From assembly GCA_017881915.1 (NCBI GenBank), contig JADGQK010000020.1:1-38382 (forward strand): a stretch of DNA of 38,382 nucleotides. Reading direction: 5' to 3'. Both the position numbers and the translations under genes were made by a program. The stretch's first letter is position 1, and each line of letters starts with the position of its first letter. The DNA is from Chloroflexota bacterium. GTDB lineage: Bacteria > Chloroflexota > Limnocylindria > Limnocylindrales > CSP1-4. This document shows positions 23,899 through 31,455 of this stretch, in pieces. The notes below the pieces were generated by a model. It worked only from the letters and a program-made list of their open reading frames with translations, was not told where the DNA came from and made no database searches.

Positions 23899-24697
23899 AG
23901 ACGAGGACGTGTCGTTCGCCAAGGACGACGGAGGCGCGCCGGTTGAGCGCCGCCCGCTGCTCGCGCTCGACGATGACGACCACGGCGATTGCCAGGATTG
24001 CCGCGATCACGAGGAGCACGAGCCGAACCTGCATGGCGACCAGGACGGCCTGGAACAGTGTTTCAGGACCGCGTAGGAGGACCACGAAGGTGGGTGCGAG
24101 GTAGGCCGACAGGAGGGCTACCCACCAGCACACGACGATGAGCCGTGGGCCCGAGCGCCCCTCGGTCAGGATCGCCAGGACTCCCCAGACGACGCGGTAC
24201 GGCCCTCGAAACGCCCGGACCGGCGCGAAGAATGCGCCGATTGGACTGTAGGACGGCCACCGGGCGGTGAGCGCCGGCACGTTCGCGACGACGAGGGCAA
24301 TCCAGGCTGACCAGATGAGCAGACCCCCAAACAGCGCGATCAGCAATGCGCCGCTGAGCGCGTCCAGGCTGTGCGAGCTGACCGGCTGATTGAGATACTC
24401 GCCGTCGGGCCCGATCGCGGACGCCAGGGCGTTGGTCCAGGCGATCGTCAGCGCGGTCGTCGCCAGGATGACCGGGATGACGAGGAGCGCCAGCGGCCAC
24501 GTCGGTCGGTAGCGGGCGCCCATCCGCGCGGCCCGGGCCAGCACGGTCTGCGTCTCCCTGGCATGCACCGCGCTGATCGCGGCGGCCGCCTCGGTCAGCT
24601 CTGCCGTCGCGCGCGGAACCCGACACTTGTAGCAGCGTTTCTCGCGGGCCTTGTTGACCGATCGGCAATCGCCGCAGATCCACACGTCGGACGCCAT
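23897..24697 (-). CDS. Zinc-ribbon plus DUF4328-like membrane protein
   Basis: A 266-residue protein starting at ATG 24697. Its first 30 residues are a RanBP2-like zinc ribbon: WICGDC (Cys8, Cys11), VNK, and CYKC (Cys22, Cys25). Then come four or more hydrophobic helices (about 65-87, 113-137, 181-200, 205-225 and near 235). The block WPSYSPIGAFFAPVRAF with later WWVALL is like DUF4328 proteins. DUF4328 function is unknown; the zinc ribbon might bind RNA or another protein. It is divergent from AIM24 at 24886. I chose this start because the sequence upstream lacks family-like character and AGGGGAA precedes the ATG. Confidence 0.68.
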   Translation of the reverse strand: MASDVWICGDCRSVNKAREKRCYKCRVPRATAELTEAAAAISAVHARETQTVLARAARMGARYRPTWPLALLVIPVILATTALTIAWTNALASAIGPDGEYLNQPVSSHSLDALSGALLIALFGGLLIWSAWIALVVANVPALTARWPSYSPIGAFFAPVRAFRGPYRVVWGVLAILTEGRSGPRLIVVCWWVALLSAYLAPTFVVLLRGPETLFQAVLVAMQVRLVLLVIAAILAIAVVVIVEREQRAALNRRASVVLGERHVLV

Positions 24698-24828
24698 GGT
24701 TCCCCTAATCGGATCGAATGCCTCGAGACTACTCCTCGACCATTGGCGCGAACCGACCCGATGGTCCTGCCGGTGCCTGGCCAACGAACCCCTGGCATGG
24801 CGGTGCCGACTGCCAGGCCGTCGTGAGC

Positions 24829-24834
24829 TACCGT
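24829..24834 (+). promoter_or_regulatory. -10-like hexamer TACCGT before the AIM24 gene
   Basis: TACCGT would start an mRNA near 24841. The AIM24 start at 24886 is then preceded by a leader of about 45 bases with an AAGGGGAG ribosome site, so this gene would be leadered, unlike most other TANNNT cases here. Confidence 0.35.
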
Positions 24835-24885
24835 TTGGGGCAGCCTGCCGCGATCGGTGCGGCCGGCCCCAAGGGGAGCACCACG

Positions 24886-25587
24886 ATGCCCACGCCACCC
24901 GTCCTTCTGCCCACCAAGGTCGACGAAGGCCACGGGCCGGGCGTCATGTACCGGATCCAGGGCGAGCTCGTGCCCACCCTGCATGTGCGCGTCGACGGCT
25001 CGATGCCGATCTACTTCGAGCATCACGTGATCCTCTGGAAAGACCCCGCCATGCAGGTCGGGATGCACAAGCTCCAAGGAGCGTTCAAGCGAGTGATCGC
25101 CGGGATGCCCGTGTTCATGACCGAGCTCCAGAGCCCCGGTGAGGCGGCTTTCTCGCGCGACGACCCGGGCCACGTCCTGTCGCTCCACCTGCCCGCCGGC
25201 CAGCACATCCTGGTTCGCGAGCACCAGTTCCTGGCGGCCACGGGCAACGTCGACTACACGTTCACCCGGGTCAAGGGCGTCTCGAACATGCTCTTCGGCG
25301 GGACCGGTTTCTTCATCGACCGCTTCGAGGCCCAGGGCGGAGAGGGAATCGTCTGGATGCACGGCTACGGCAACGTCTTCGAGAAGACCCTCGACCCGGG
25401 TGAGGCGATCGACGTCGAGTCGGGAGGCTGGGTCTATCGGGACGGTTCGGTGGCGATGCAGCAGGTCGTCTACGGCCTCAAGACCGGCTTCCTCGGCGGA
25501 TCTGGCCAGCTCGTCTTCAACCGCTTCACCGGTCCCGGCCGGGTGGCGATCCAGTCGGCCTACGTCCACCTCCCAACCGAGAACTGA
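24886..25587 (+). CDS. AIM24 family protein (DUF124/TIGR00266-type)
   Basis: A 233-residue beta-rich protein. The start ATG 24886 has AAGGGGAG (24871-24878) upstream. Visible family features are YRIQGELVPTLHVRVDGSMPIYFE, a central GDVLSLHL-like block, LVREHQFLAATGNVDYTF, GFFIDRFEAQGGEGIVWMHGYG and ESGGWVYRDGSV. AIM24-like proteins are widespread in bacteria; the mitochondrial namesake affects inner-membrane organisation, but bacterial roles are poorly known. It stands alone and is divergent from the zinc-ribbon gene. A strong nested inverted repeat follows it. Confidence 0.85.
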   Translation: MPTPPVLLPTKVDEGHGPGVMYRIQGELVPTLHVRVDGSMPIYFEHHVILWKDPAMQVGMHKLQGAFKRVIAGMPVFMTELQSPGEAAFSRDDPGHVLSLHLPAGQHILVREHQFLAATGNVDYTFTRVKGVSNMLFGGTGFFIDRFEAQGGEGIVWMHGYGNVFEKTLDPGEAIDVESGGWVYRDGSVAMQQVVYGLKTGFLGGSGQLVFNRFTGPGRVAIQSAYVHLPTEN

Positions 25588-25619
25588 GCGCAGCCTCGCG
25601 CCGGTCCCGCGGCTGGGCT

Positions 25620-25702
25620 GCGGCCTCGGGGGCGGCGCGGCGGTGACGCGTCCGCAGACATCCCGCCGCGGCTGGCTTCGGCCCCGGCGCGCCCGAGGCC
25701 GC
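25620..25702. terminator. Nested inverted repeat after AIM24 (possible terminator or RNA structure)
   Basis: GCGGCCTCGGG (25620-25630) is exactly complementary to CCCGAGGCCGC (25692-25702). Inside it GCGGCGG (25637-25643) pairs with CCGCCGC (25663-25669). The combined structure spans 83 bases between AIM24 and the 25737 promoter hexamer. No U-run follows, so it may be a long GC-rich terminator or a small structured RNA. Confidence 0.45.
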
Positions 25703-25736
25703 GGGGCACATTCGGGTGGGCTGGCGGGCGCTCGGC

Positions 25737-25742
25737 TATCCT
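25737..25742 (+). promoter_or_regulatory. -10-like hexamer TATCCT heading the 25749-35547 gene run
   Basis: TATCCT is followed by six bases and ATG 25749, with no ribosome site. It is the same hexamer as for the MFS gene at 8112. It is the only plausible promoter before the long overlapping gene series until TACCCT at 31138. Confidence 0.5.
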
Positions 25743-25748
25743 CGGTCG

Positions 25749-26726
25749 ATGAGTTCAGCCCCTGACGACGTCCGCCACTGGGCGCAGGCTCGAATGGACG
25801 CCCGGGCGGCGAAGGACTGGGCCGAGGCGGATCGACTGAAGGCCGAGATCGAGGCGGCCGGCTGGCGGATCGTCGATCGCGGCAGCCATTTCAGCCTCGA
25901 ACCAACCCATGCCCCTGATGTCGTCGAGGCCGGCCGAACGCTCCACGGCAGCAGTGCCGCAGTGCCTTCCCGGCTCGGCGAGCCGGCCAGCGCGTTCGCC
26001 ACCGTGATCCTGATCGCGGTCGATCAGCCGGTCGACCTCGCCCGAACCATGGCGGGCCTTCGAACGCATGCACCCGACGCGACCCAGGTTGTGATCGTCG
26101 CCGATCATCCGAACGCCGAACAGGAAGCGGCGCTGCTTGCCGACGACGGCCCGGCGAGCGGGCCGGTCGGCGAGCTCGAGCCCGAGGTGGTGTGGACGAG
26201 TCAATGGCTCGGCCACGCGGCGGCCACCAACGCGGGGATGCGTCGGGCCGTTGCCCCCGTCATCATCCTGATCGACACGAGCGTCGAGCCCGTCGGCGAC
26301 CTGGTCAGTCCGCTCGTCCGGGCGCTCGACGACCCGGGTGTCGCGGTCGCCGGAGGTTGGGGCCTCGTCTCGGAAGACATGCGCCGCTTCGAGGATGCTC
26401 CGCCGGGCGATGTCGACGCGATCGAGGGCTTTGCCCTGGCCTTTCGGCGCGCCGACCTGATCGAGCGCGGCTTCCTCGATGAGCGCTTTCGGCTGTACCG
26501 CAATCTCGACATCTGGTGGAGCCTGGTGCTGCGCGACGGCGGCGAGGGTCGACGTTCGCGGCGGGCCCTCCGGGTCGCCGATCCGCCGGCGATCCGCCAC
26601 GAGCACCATGGGTCCACGAGCATTGAGCCGGCTGATCTGGATCGCTTGAGCAAGCGCAACTTCTACCGGATCCTCGATCGCTTCGGGGCGCGGCGCGACC
26701 TGCTCAGGCACAGCGCCGATGACTGA
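25749..26726 (+). CDS. CysRS C-terminal helical segment fused to a GT2-like glycosyltransferase domain
   Basis: A 325-residue protein. Residues 10-51 (QARMDARAAKDWAEADRL and EIEAAGWRIVDRGSHFSLEP) look like the C-terminal helix-turn segment of cysteinyl-tRNA synthetases, where the phrase AKDWAEADRIRDEL is common. A linker follows, then a glycosyltransferase family 2-like fold from about residue 84: FATVILIAVDQPVDL, NAGMRRAVAPVIILIDTSVEP, VAGGWGLVSED, EGFALAFRRADLIERGFLDERFRLYRNLDIWW and RHEHHGS. The nucleotide-sugar DxD site reads IDTS, so the usual metal motif is changed and activity is uncertain. Start ATG 25749 is leaderless. Its last eight bases overlap the solute-binding protein gene. Confidence 0.7.
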   Translation: MSSAPDDVRHWAQARMDARAAKDWAEADRLKAEIEAAGWRIVDRGSHFSLEPTHAPDVVEAGRTLHGSSAAVPSRLGEPASAFATVILIAVDQPVDLARTMAGLRTHAPDATQVVIVADHPNAEQEAALLADDGPASGPVGELEPEVVWTSQWLGHAAATNAGMRRAVAPVIILIDTSVEPVGDLVSPLVRALDDPGVAVAGGWGLVSEDMRRFEDAPPGDVDAIEGFALAFRRADLIERGFLDERFRLYRNLDIWWSLVLRDGGEGRRSRRALRVADPPAIRHEHHGSTSIEPADLDRLSKRNFYRILDRFGARRDLLRHSADD

Positions 26727-28335
26727 CCCGCGGCAGGTCCGATCCATCCGCCTCGGTGGCCGACTCCGCCCACGAGCCATGGCCGCTCTTGTGCTGGTCG
26801 CCCTCCTTGCGATGCTCGGCGGCCCCGCCCCATTCGGGCCCGGCCGGGTGGGGGCCGCGGCGAGGGATTCGGTGACGATCGTGGGCGGCAACCCGGTCAC
26901 CCTCGATCCGGCCGTCCAGGGTGACCTCGGCAGCGCCCAGGTCACGGCCCAGCTGTTCGAGAGCCTGACCGCGGTCGATCCCGCCCTGAACGTCAGGCCG
27001 GCCCTGGCCAGTGCCTGGGTGGCGAGTGACGGCGGGCGCACGATCACGTTCACGATCCGGGCCGGCCTGAAGTTCTCGGATGGGACGCCGCTCGGTCCGG
27101 CGGACGTCGTTCGGAGCTGGCTGCGCCTGATCATCCCCAGCCGGCCTTCGCCGCTGGCCTCGCTCCTGGGCGAGATTCACGGCGCCAGGGCCTACCTGGC
27201 CAGGCAATCGAGCGACCCGGCCTCGGTCGGGCTGAAGGTTGCCGGCGATACCGTCGTTGTCACGTTCGACAGCCCGTCGACCGACTTCCCGGCGCTCGTC
27301 TCGGGCCCTTCCTTCGGTGTGGTCCCAGCGGCCATCGACGATCCGTCAACGCTCAGCCCCGGAACCTTCATCGGCAGCGGCGCGTATGTCATCGCCAAGC
27401 GGACGGCGGCGGAGCTGACCCTCGCCGCCAACCCGAACTACTGGGCTGGGCGGGCCCCGATCGGCACCGTTCACCTCCTGACCACCCTCGGCGGCAAGAG
27501 CCCGGTGGACGCGTTCGAAGCGGGCACGGTCGACTACACCGGGATCGACGTCTCCGACGCGTCGTGGCTTCGTTACGACCCGGTCGTCGGTCCGCAACTG
27601 CGGACGGTTCCCTCGCTGAGCGTGACCTACTACGGCTTCGACGTTCGCCAGAAGCCGTTCGATGACCCGCGGGTGCGGCAGGCCTTTGCCGCGGCGGTCG
27701 ACTGGACCCGGATCGTCAACCTGGCCAACAGCGGTTCGCTGGCCCCAGCCACGAGCATGGTCCCGCCCGGGGTCCCCGGTCGGTCGAGTGGCGACTTCCT
27801 GCCGGCCTACGACCCGGCGGCCGCCCGGCGGGAGCTCGCCGCCGCGGGCTACCCGGGTGGGGCCGGACTGCCACGGGTCACCCTCGTGTCGAGCGATACC
27901 GGCTTCGACGCGGCGATCCTGGCCGACCTTCAGCGCAATCTGGGCGTGACCGTGGGCTACGAATCGATGGGCTTCGGTGACTACTTCAGCCGCCTGGCGA
28001 GCGATCCCCCGGCGTTCTGGACGCTGAGCTGGGTAGCCGACTACCCCGGATCCAATGACTTCCTGGGCCTCCTGCTGGGGACCGGCAGCACGAACAACTA
28101 CGGCCATTGGACGTCGACCGAATTCGACGCGGCAATTGCCCGGGCAACCGCGGCGACCGACGCGACGACGGCCACGGCTGCCTTCGATGACGCCCAGGCG
28201 ATCGTCCAGCGCGACGTTCCGGTCGTGCCGATTGCCTATGGCACGGGCTTTGCGCTGGCCCGGGCCGGGCTGCTGGGCGCCTCGGACAACGGCCTCGGAA
28301 TCCTTCGCTTCGCCAGCCTGGCCTGGGCGCCATGA
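26719..28335 (+). CDS. Peptide/nickel-type ABC solute-binding protein (SBP_bac_5)
   Basis: A 538-residue exported binding protein. The N terminus has basic residues, a hydrophobic core (AALVLVALLAMLGG, about 23-36) and an alanine-rich cleavage region near 50, with no lipobox Cys, so it is probably not a lipoprotein. Family features: NPVTLDPAVQGDLGSAQVTAQLFESL, WVASDGGRTITFTIRAGLKFSDGTPLGPADVVRSW, VRQAFAAAVDWTRIV and TSMVPPGVPG. It is full length. No permease or ATPase gene is adjacent, so it is either a shared binding protein for a distant transporter or has another role. It overlaps the GT-like gene by eight bases and the next gene by four. Confidence 0.87.
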   Translation: MTDPRQVRSIRLGGRLRPRAMAALVLVALLAMLGGPAPFGPGRVGAAARDSVTIVGGNPVTLDPAVQGDLGSAQVTAQLFESLTAVDPALNVRPALASAWVASDGGRTITFTIRAGLKFSDGTPLGPADVVRSWLRLIIPSRPSPLASLLGEIHGARAYLARQSSDPASVGLKVAGDTVVVTFDSPSTDFPALVSGPSFGVVPAAIDDPSTLSPGTFIGSGAYVIAKRTAAELTLAANPNYWAGRAPIGTVHLLTTLGGKSPVDAFEAGTVDYTGIDVSDASWLRYDPVVGPQLRTVPSLSVTYYGFDVRQKPFDDPRVRQAFAAAVDWTRIVNLANSGSLAPATSMVPPGVPGRSSGDFLPAYDPAAARRELAAAGYPGGAGLPRVTLVSSDTGFDAAILADLQRNLGVTVGYESMGFGDYFSRLASDPPAFWTLSWVADYPGSNDFLGLLLGTGSTNNYGHWTSTEFDAAIARATAATDATTATAAFDDAQAIVQRDVPVVPIAYGTGFALARAGLLGASDNGLGILRFASLAWAP

Positions 28336-29663
28336 GCCTGCCTCGCCGGGCAACCGGGTTGGCCGTCGCCGCGCTGCTGCTCGCGGGCCTCGCCGCCCCG
28401 CGGCCGACGAGCGCCGCCTCGCCCCCGGTCACGTTTACCCCGCCGAGCGGCTCGTTCGTATTCGGCACGTCGCTCACGTTCAGCGATGCGGTGGTCCTGC
28501 CTGCCACGCCCAGGCGAGTTGAGCTACTGCTGACCGAGCCGGGCTCGAGCGGCCCGACCGTCATCGGGGTTGCCAATCCCGGCGCCGGCCAGCACACGCT
28601 GACCGAGGTCCTCAAGCTCGCCGACGGCCACATCTACCCGAACACGACCTTCCAGGCCCGCTGGCGGGTAACCGACGCCGACGGGACCGCGGAGCTCGGG
28701 CCGTCCGTGAGCCTGGTCTACGTCGACACGCGCTTTGCCTGGCAGACGAAGGTCGGCCCGATCGTCCGCGTTCACTGGTACCAGGGTGACGACGCCTTCG
28801 GGGCACGTGCCCTGGCAATCGGCGAACAGGGCATCGCCAACGCCGCCGCATTGCTCGGGGTGACCGAGACCAAGCCGGTCGACTTCTACATCTACGCCAG
28901 CAACACGCCCTTCTATGACGCGCTCGGGCCGGGCACGCGCGAGAACGTCGGCGGCCTGGCCAATGCCCAGATCCGGACCCTGTTCGCCCTGATCACGCCG
29001 AGCGAGATCAACGCGCCCTGGGTCGGCACGGTGATCCCCCACGAGCTGACCCATCTCGTCTTCAACACCGCGATCGAGAACCCCTACCACGCTCCACCGC
29101 GTTGGCTGAACGAGGGCCTGGCCGTCTACCTGTCGGAGGGCTACACGCCGGCCTGGCGGAGTGCCGTGACGTCGGCCGTGGGATCCGGCGGAGTGATTCC
29201 GCTCGGTGGCCTGATCGGCCAGTTCCCGACGACCGCTGACCAGTTCCTGCTGGCCTATGGCGAGAGCGTCTCGGCCGTCGACTTCATGATTCGTAACTAC
29301 GGCAAGCCGGCCCTGGTCAAGCTGATCCGCTCGTACAGCGGCGGGGTCAGCGATGACGAGGCCTTCAGCGCCGCGCTGGGCGTCGACACCGCCGGGTTCA
29401 ACGGCGCCTGGCTGAAGGACCTGGGGGCAGTGACGCCACAGGCCTATGGACCGCAGCCGGCGCCGGCCGGGCCCTTGCCCGCGGGCTGGACCGGCGCGTC
29501 CGCGCTAGGTGCGTCGCCACCACCACTCGCTGTCGCGACGGAACCGCTCCAGTCAATCGACCACAGCCCGGGAGTCATCATCGCCGCCGTCGCCCTCTTG
29601 ATCTCGGGCCTCGGTTTCCTGTTCATCCGCTCGCGACGGCGTCGCCCGGTCGGCCTGCCGTGA
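28332..29663 (+). CDS. Anchored gluzincin metallopeptidase (peptidase MA family)
   Basis: A 443-residue protein. It has a signal peptide (RRATGLAVAALLLAGLAAPRPTSA), an Ig-like/beta extracellular region (about 30-135), then the zinc site HELTH (His237, Glu238, His241) in VIPHELTHLVFN and NEGLAVYLSEG with Glu261 as third ligand, as in gluzincins. A Pro-rich stretch precedes a C-terminal membrane helix (PGVIIAAVALLISGLGFLFI) and basic RSRRRR, so the catalytic domain should face the outside. It is coupled by ATGA overlap to both neighbours. Substrates are unknown; cell-wall or surface-protein processing is one possibility. Confidence 0.83.
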   Translation: MSLPRRATGLAVAALLLAGLAAPRPTSAASPPVTFTPPSGSFVFGTSLTFSDAVVLPATPRRVELLLTEPGSSGPTVIGVANPGAGQHTLTEVLKLADGHIYPNTTFQARWRVTDADGTAELGPSVSLVYVDTRFAWQTKVGPIVRVHWYQGDDAFGARALAIGEQGIANAAALLGVTETKPVDFYIYASNTPFYDALGPGTRENVGGLANAQIRTLFALITPSEINAPWVGTVIPHELTHLVFNTAIENPYHAPPRWLNEGLAVYLSEGYTPAWRSAVTSAVGSGGVIPLGGLIGQFPTTADQFLLAYGESVSAVDFMIRNYGKPALVKLIRSYSGGVSDDEAFSAALGVDTAGFNGAWLKDLGAVTPQAYGPQPAPAGPLPAGWTGASALGASPPPLAVATEPLQSIDHSPGVIIAAVALLISGLGFLFIRSRRRRPVGLP

Positions 29664-30466
29664 CCGCCCGCCCATCGCCAACGGGGGGTTCCCGGCTGCG
29701 CCGGATCCCCAGCTGGCAAGTGACCCTGGGGCTTGCCCTGCTCGTCTTCGGCTTCCTCATCGCGGCTCAGCTCCAATCGAACGGACCCCGAGCCCAGTAC
29801 GCCAGCAACGAGCGAGGCCCTCTGGTGGAGACGGCGATCGGGCTGCAGACGCAGCAGGATGCGCTGAAGGCCCAGATCCTCGACCTCCGGGCGCAGATCA
29901 CCAACCTCGAGACGAAGGGGCAGGGGAGCGCTGCCGCCGCGACCGATCTCGGGCTACGTCTCCAGGATGCCCGGCTGGCTGCGGGCCTGATCGCCCTGCA
30001 GGGCCCCGGGCTCGTGCTGCAACTGCGCGACTCCGGGCAAACCGTCCTGCCCGGTGACAATCCGAACGACTATCTCATCAGCGCAGGGGACGTCCGAACC
30101 GTGGTCGAGAACCTGTGGCTGGCTGGCGCCGAGGGCGTCGCAGTCAACGGCGAGCGGATCACGACCGGGACGGCGATCCTCGACATCGGCGGAACCGTGC
30201 TGGTCAACTCGGCCTATCTCGCCCCGCCGTACCAGGTCGCGGCGATCGGTCCGCCCGACCTCTTCGACCGACTCAGCGCGGCCGTCGGTTTCCGCGACTT
30301 CGTCCGAACGCGGGCCCAGGCATTCGGGATCCAGATCGACTTCGCCGAGCCGGGCGACGTCGACCTGCCGGCCTACGCCGGCGCGATCACCTTGCGCTAT
30401 GCACAGCCCGACCCCTCCGTCTCGCCGGCAACCGTGCGCGCTCCGTCCAGCTCGGCCCAGCCGTGA
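29660..30466 (+). CDS. DUF881 membrane protein, first of a tandem pair
   Basis: A 268-residue protein from GTG 29660. It has a basic N terminus (SRLRRIPSWQ), one transmembrane helix (about 21-37), a coiled-coil region (about 57-110), then the DUF881 core: GPGLVLQLRDSG (115-126), DVRTVVENLWLAGAEGVAVNG (144-164), TVLVNSAYLAPPYQVAAIG and a Ser/Pro-rich tail. DUF881 proteins occur in pairs near cell-division or envelope genes in high-GC bacteria; their job is not established. The GTGA overlap with the peptidase gene and with the second DUF881 gene shows coupling. Confidence 0.88.
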   Translation: MTARPSPTGGSRLRRIPSWQVTLGLALLVFGFLIAAQLQSNGPRAQYASNERGPLVETAIGLQTQQDALKAQILDLRAQITNLETKGQGSAAAATDLGLRLQDARLAAGLIALQGPGLVLQLRDSGQTVLPGDNPNDYLISAGDVRTVVENLWLAGAEGVAVNGERITTGTAILDIGGTVLVNSAYLAPPYQVAAIGPPDLFDRLSAAVGFRDFVRTRAQAFGIQIDFAEPGDVDLPAYAGAITLRYAQPDPSVSPATVRAPSSSAQP

Positions 30467-31137
30467 ACCGGCGCCGGAACCAGCTCTCGCTGGCGATCGT
30501 GGCATTCCTGCTCGGGGCGCTCGTCATCATCCAGCTTCGATCGCAGGCGGCCGGTAACGGCCTCGACACCTTGACGACCACCGAGCTCACCGTGCTCGTC
30601 GGCAACCTCAACACCCGCAACGACCAGCTCCGGGCGGAAGTCGCGACCACCCAGGCCGAACTGGCCGCGCTCCAGGCCAGCGACGCCCGTGGCGAAACCT
30701 CGATCGGCCAGCTCCAGGTTGACCTGGCGCGGGTTCGCGCCTGGACGGGCCTTGACCCCGTGATCGGCCCCGGCGTCCGGATCACGGTCACCGGCGGCCT
30801 CCACGCAGGCTCCGTCCGGGACCTGGTCAACGAGCTCCGCAATGCCGGCGCCGAGGCAATCGCGGTGGACGACGTACGGGTCGAGCCGAACAGCATCGTC
30901 GACGGTCCGGTTGGCGGCTTGCTGATCGAGAGCACCCACCTGGGCGATCCATTCGAGGTCAGCGCGATCGGCAACCCGAACAGCCTCACCGGGAGCCTGA
31001 CCCGGGCCGGCGGGATCATCGCCCAGCTTGCAGCGACGGATCCGACGGCCCAGCTGATCGTGACGCCGGTGGACATCCTGCGCCTTCCGGCGACGATCCA
31101 GAACCTCGTTCCGGCCCATGGCAAGCCGCGGCTCTGA
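30463..31137 (+). CDS. DUF881 membrane protein, second of the pair
   Basis: A 224-residue paralogue of the upstream protein, starting GTG 30463 in a GTGA overlap. Transmembrane helix about 8-25, coiled coil about 43-92, then GPGVRITVTGG, SVRDLVNELRNAGAEAIAVDD, LLIESTHLGDPFEVSAIGNP and a C-terminal stretch. The two proteins share the core pattern but differ in loops, so they may form a heteromer; that is inferred. The stop is directly followed by the TACCCT hexamer for the leader/DUF951 pair. Confidence 0.88.
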   Translation: MNRRRNQLSLAIVAFLLGALVIIQLRSQAAGNGLDTLTTTELTVLVGNLNTRNDQLRAEVATTQAELAALQASDARGETSIGQLQVDLARVRAWTGLDPVIGPGVRITVTGGLHAGSVRDLVNELRNAGAEAIAVDDVRVEPNSIVDGPVGGLLIESTHLGDPFEVSAIGNPNSLTGSLTRAGGIIAQLAATDPTAQLIVTPVDILRLPATIQNLVPAHGKPRL

Positions 31138-31143
31138 TACCCT
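31138..31143 (+). promoter_or_regulatory. -10-like hexamer TACCCT before the leader ORF and DUF951
   Basis: TACCCT begins one base after the DUF881 stop codon and is nine bases before ATG 31153. A second promoter here would make DUF951-MFS-asparaginase partly independent of the genes upstream. Confidence 0.4.
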
Positions 31144-31152
31144 CCCGGCCGA

Positions 31153-31197
31153 ATGGCTGACCTGGTTTCCCGCGCCGCTTTGATCCGGTCCGCGTGA
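31153..31197 (+). CDS. Possible 14-codon leader ORF before DUF951
   Basis: ATG GCT GAC ... TGA encodes MADLVSRAALIRSA. It follows the TACCCT hexamer and has no ribosome site, so it would be read as a leaderless ORF. The DUF951 GTG comes three bases after its stop, in the same frame, with no good ribosome site of its own, so coupling or termination-reinitiation is possible. The peptide has no run of one amino acid that would suggest attenuation. It is only a candidate. Confidence 0.3.
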   Translation: MADLVSRAALIRSA

Positions 31198-31200
31198 TCC

Positions 31201-31455
31201 GTGGCTGAGCGTGCGCCGGTCGCTTTCCTGCTCGGTGATGTTCTGCGTCTGCGTCGCGCCCATCCGTGCGGCGGCGACACCTGGCTCGTCGACCGGCTCG
31301 GTGCCGACATCGGCCTGCGCTGCCGAACCTGCGCGCGGCGCGTTCTGCTGGAACGGCCGGTCCTCGAACGCCGAATGATCGAGTTCGTGGAGCGCGGCGA
31401 TCTGGCGTTGCGGGCGGCGCTGGCGCCCCGCCCGCCCGACGTGCGGCCGTCATGA
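31201..31455 (+). CDS. DUF951 zinc-finger-like protein
   Basis: An 84-residue protein. The family opening FLLGDVLRLRRAHPCGGDTW is followed by GADIGLRCRTCARRVLLERPVLERR, with Cys23, Cys41 and Cys44 as conserved cysteines. DUF951 is a small conserved bacterial family with no assigned role, often near DNA/RNA genes. The C-terminal 20 residues are extra compared with short members. Its stop overlaps the MFS start (ATGA). Start GTG 31201 was chosen over the in-frame 31153 because a TGA lies between them. Confidence 0.9.
   Translation: MAERAPVAFLLGDVLRLRRAHPCGGDTWLVDRLGADIGLRCRTCARRVLLERPVLERRMIEFVERGDLALRAALAPRPPDVRPS

Noticed and set aside
31153-31455. UGA at 31195 read through (selenocysteine or stop-codon reassignment) to give a longer DUF951
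   Set aside because: DUF951 proteins begin near the GTG at 31201, no SECIS-like hairpin was seen, and TGA is used as a normal stop in neighbouring genes.
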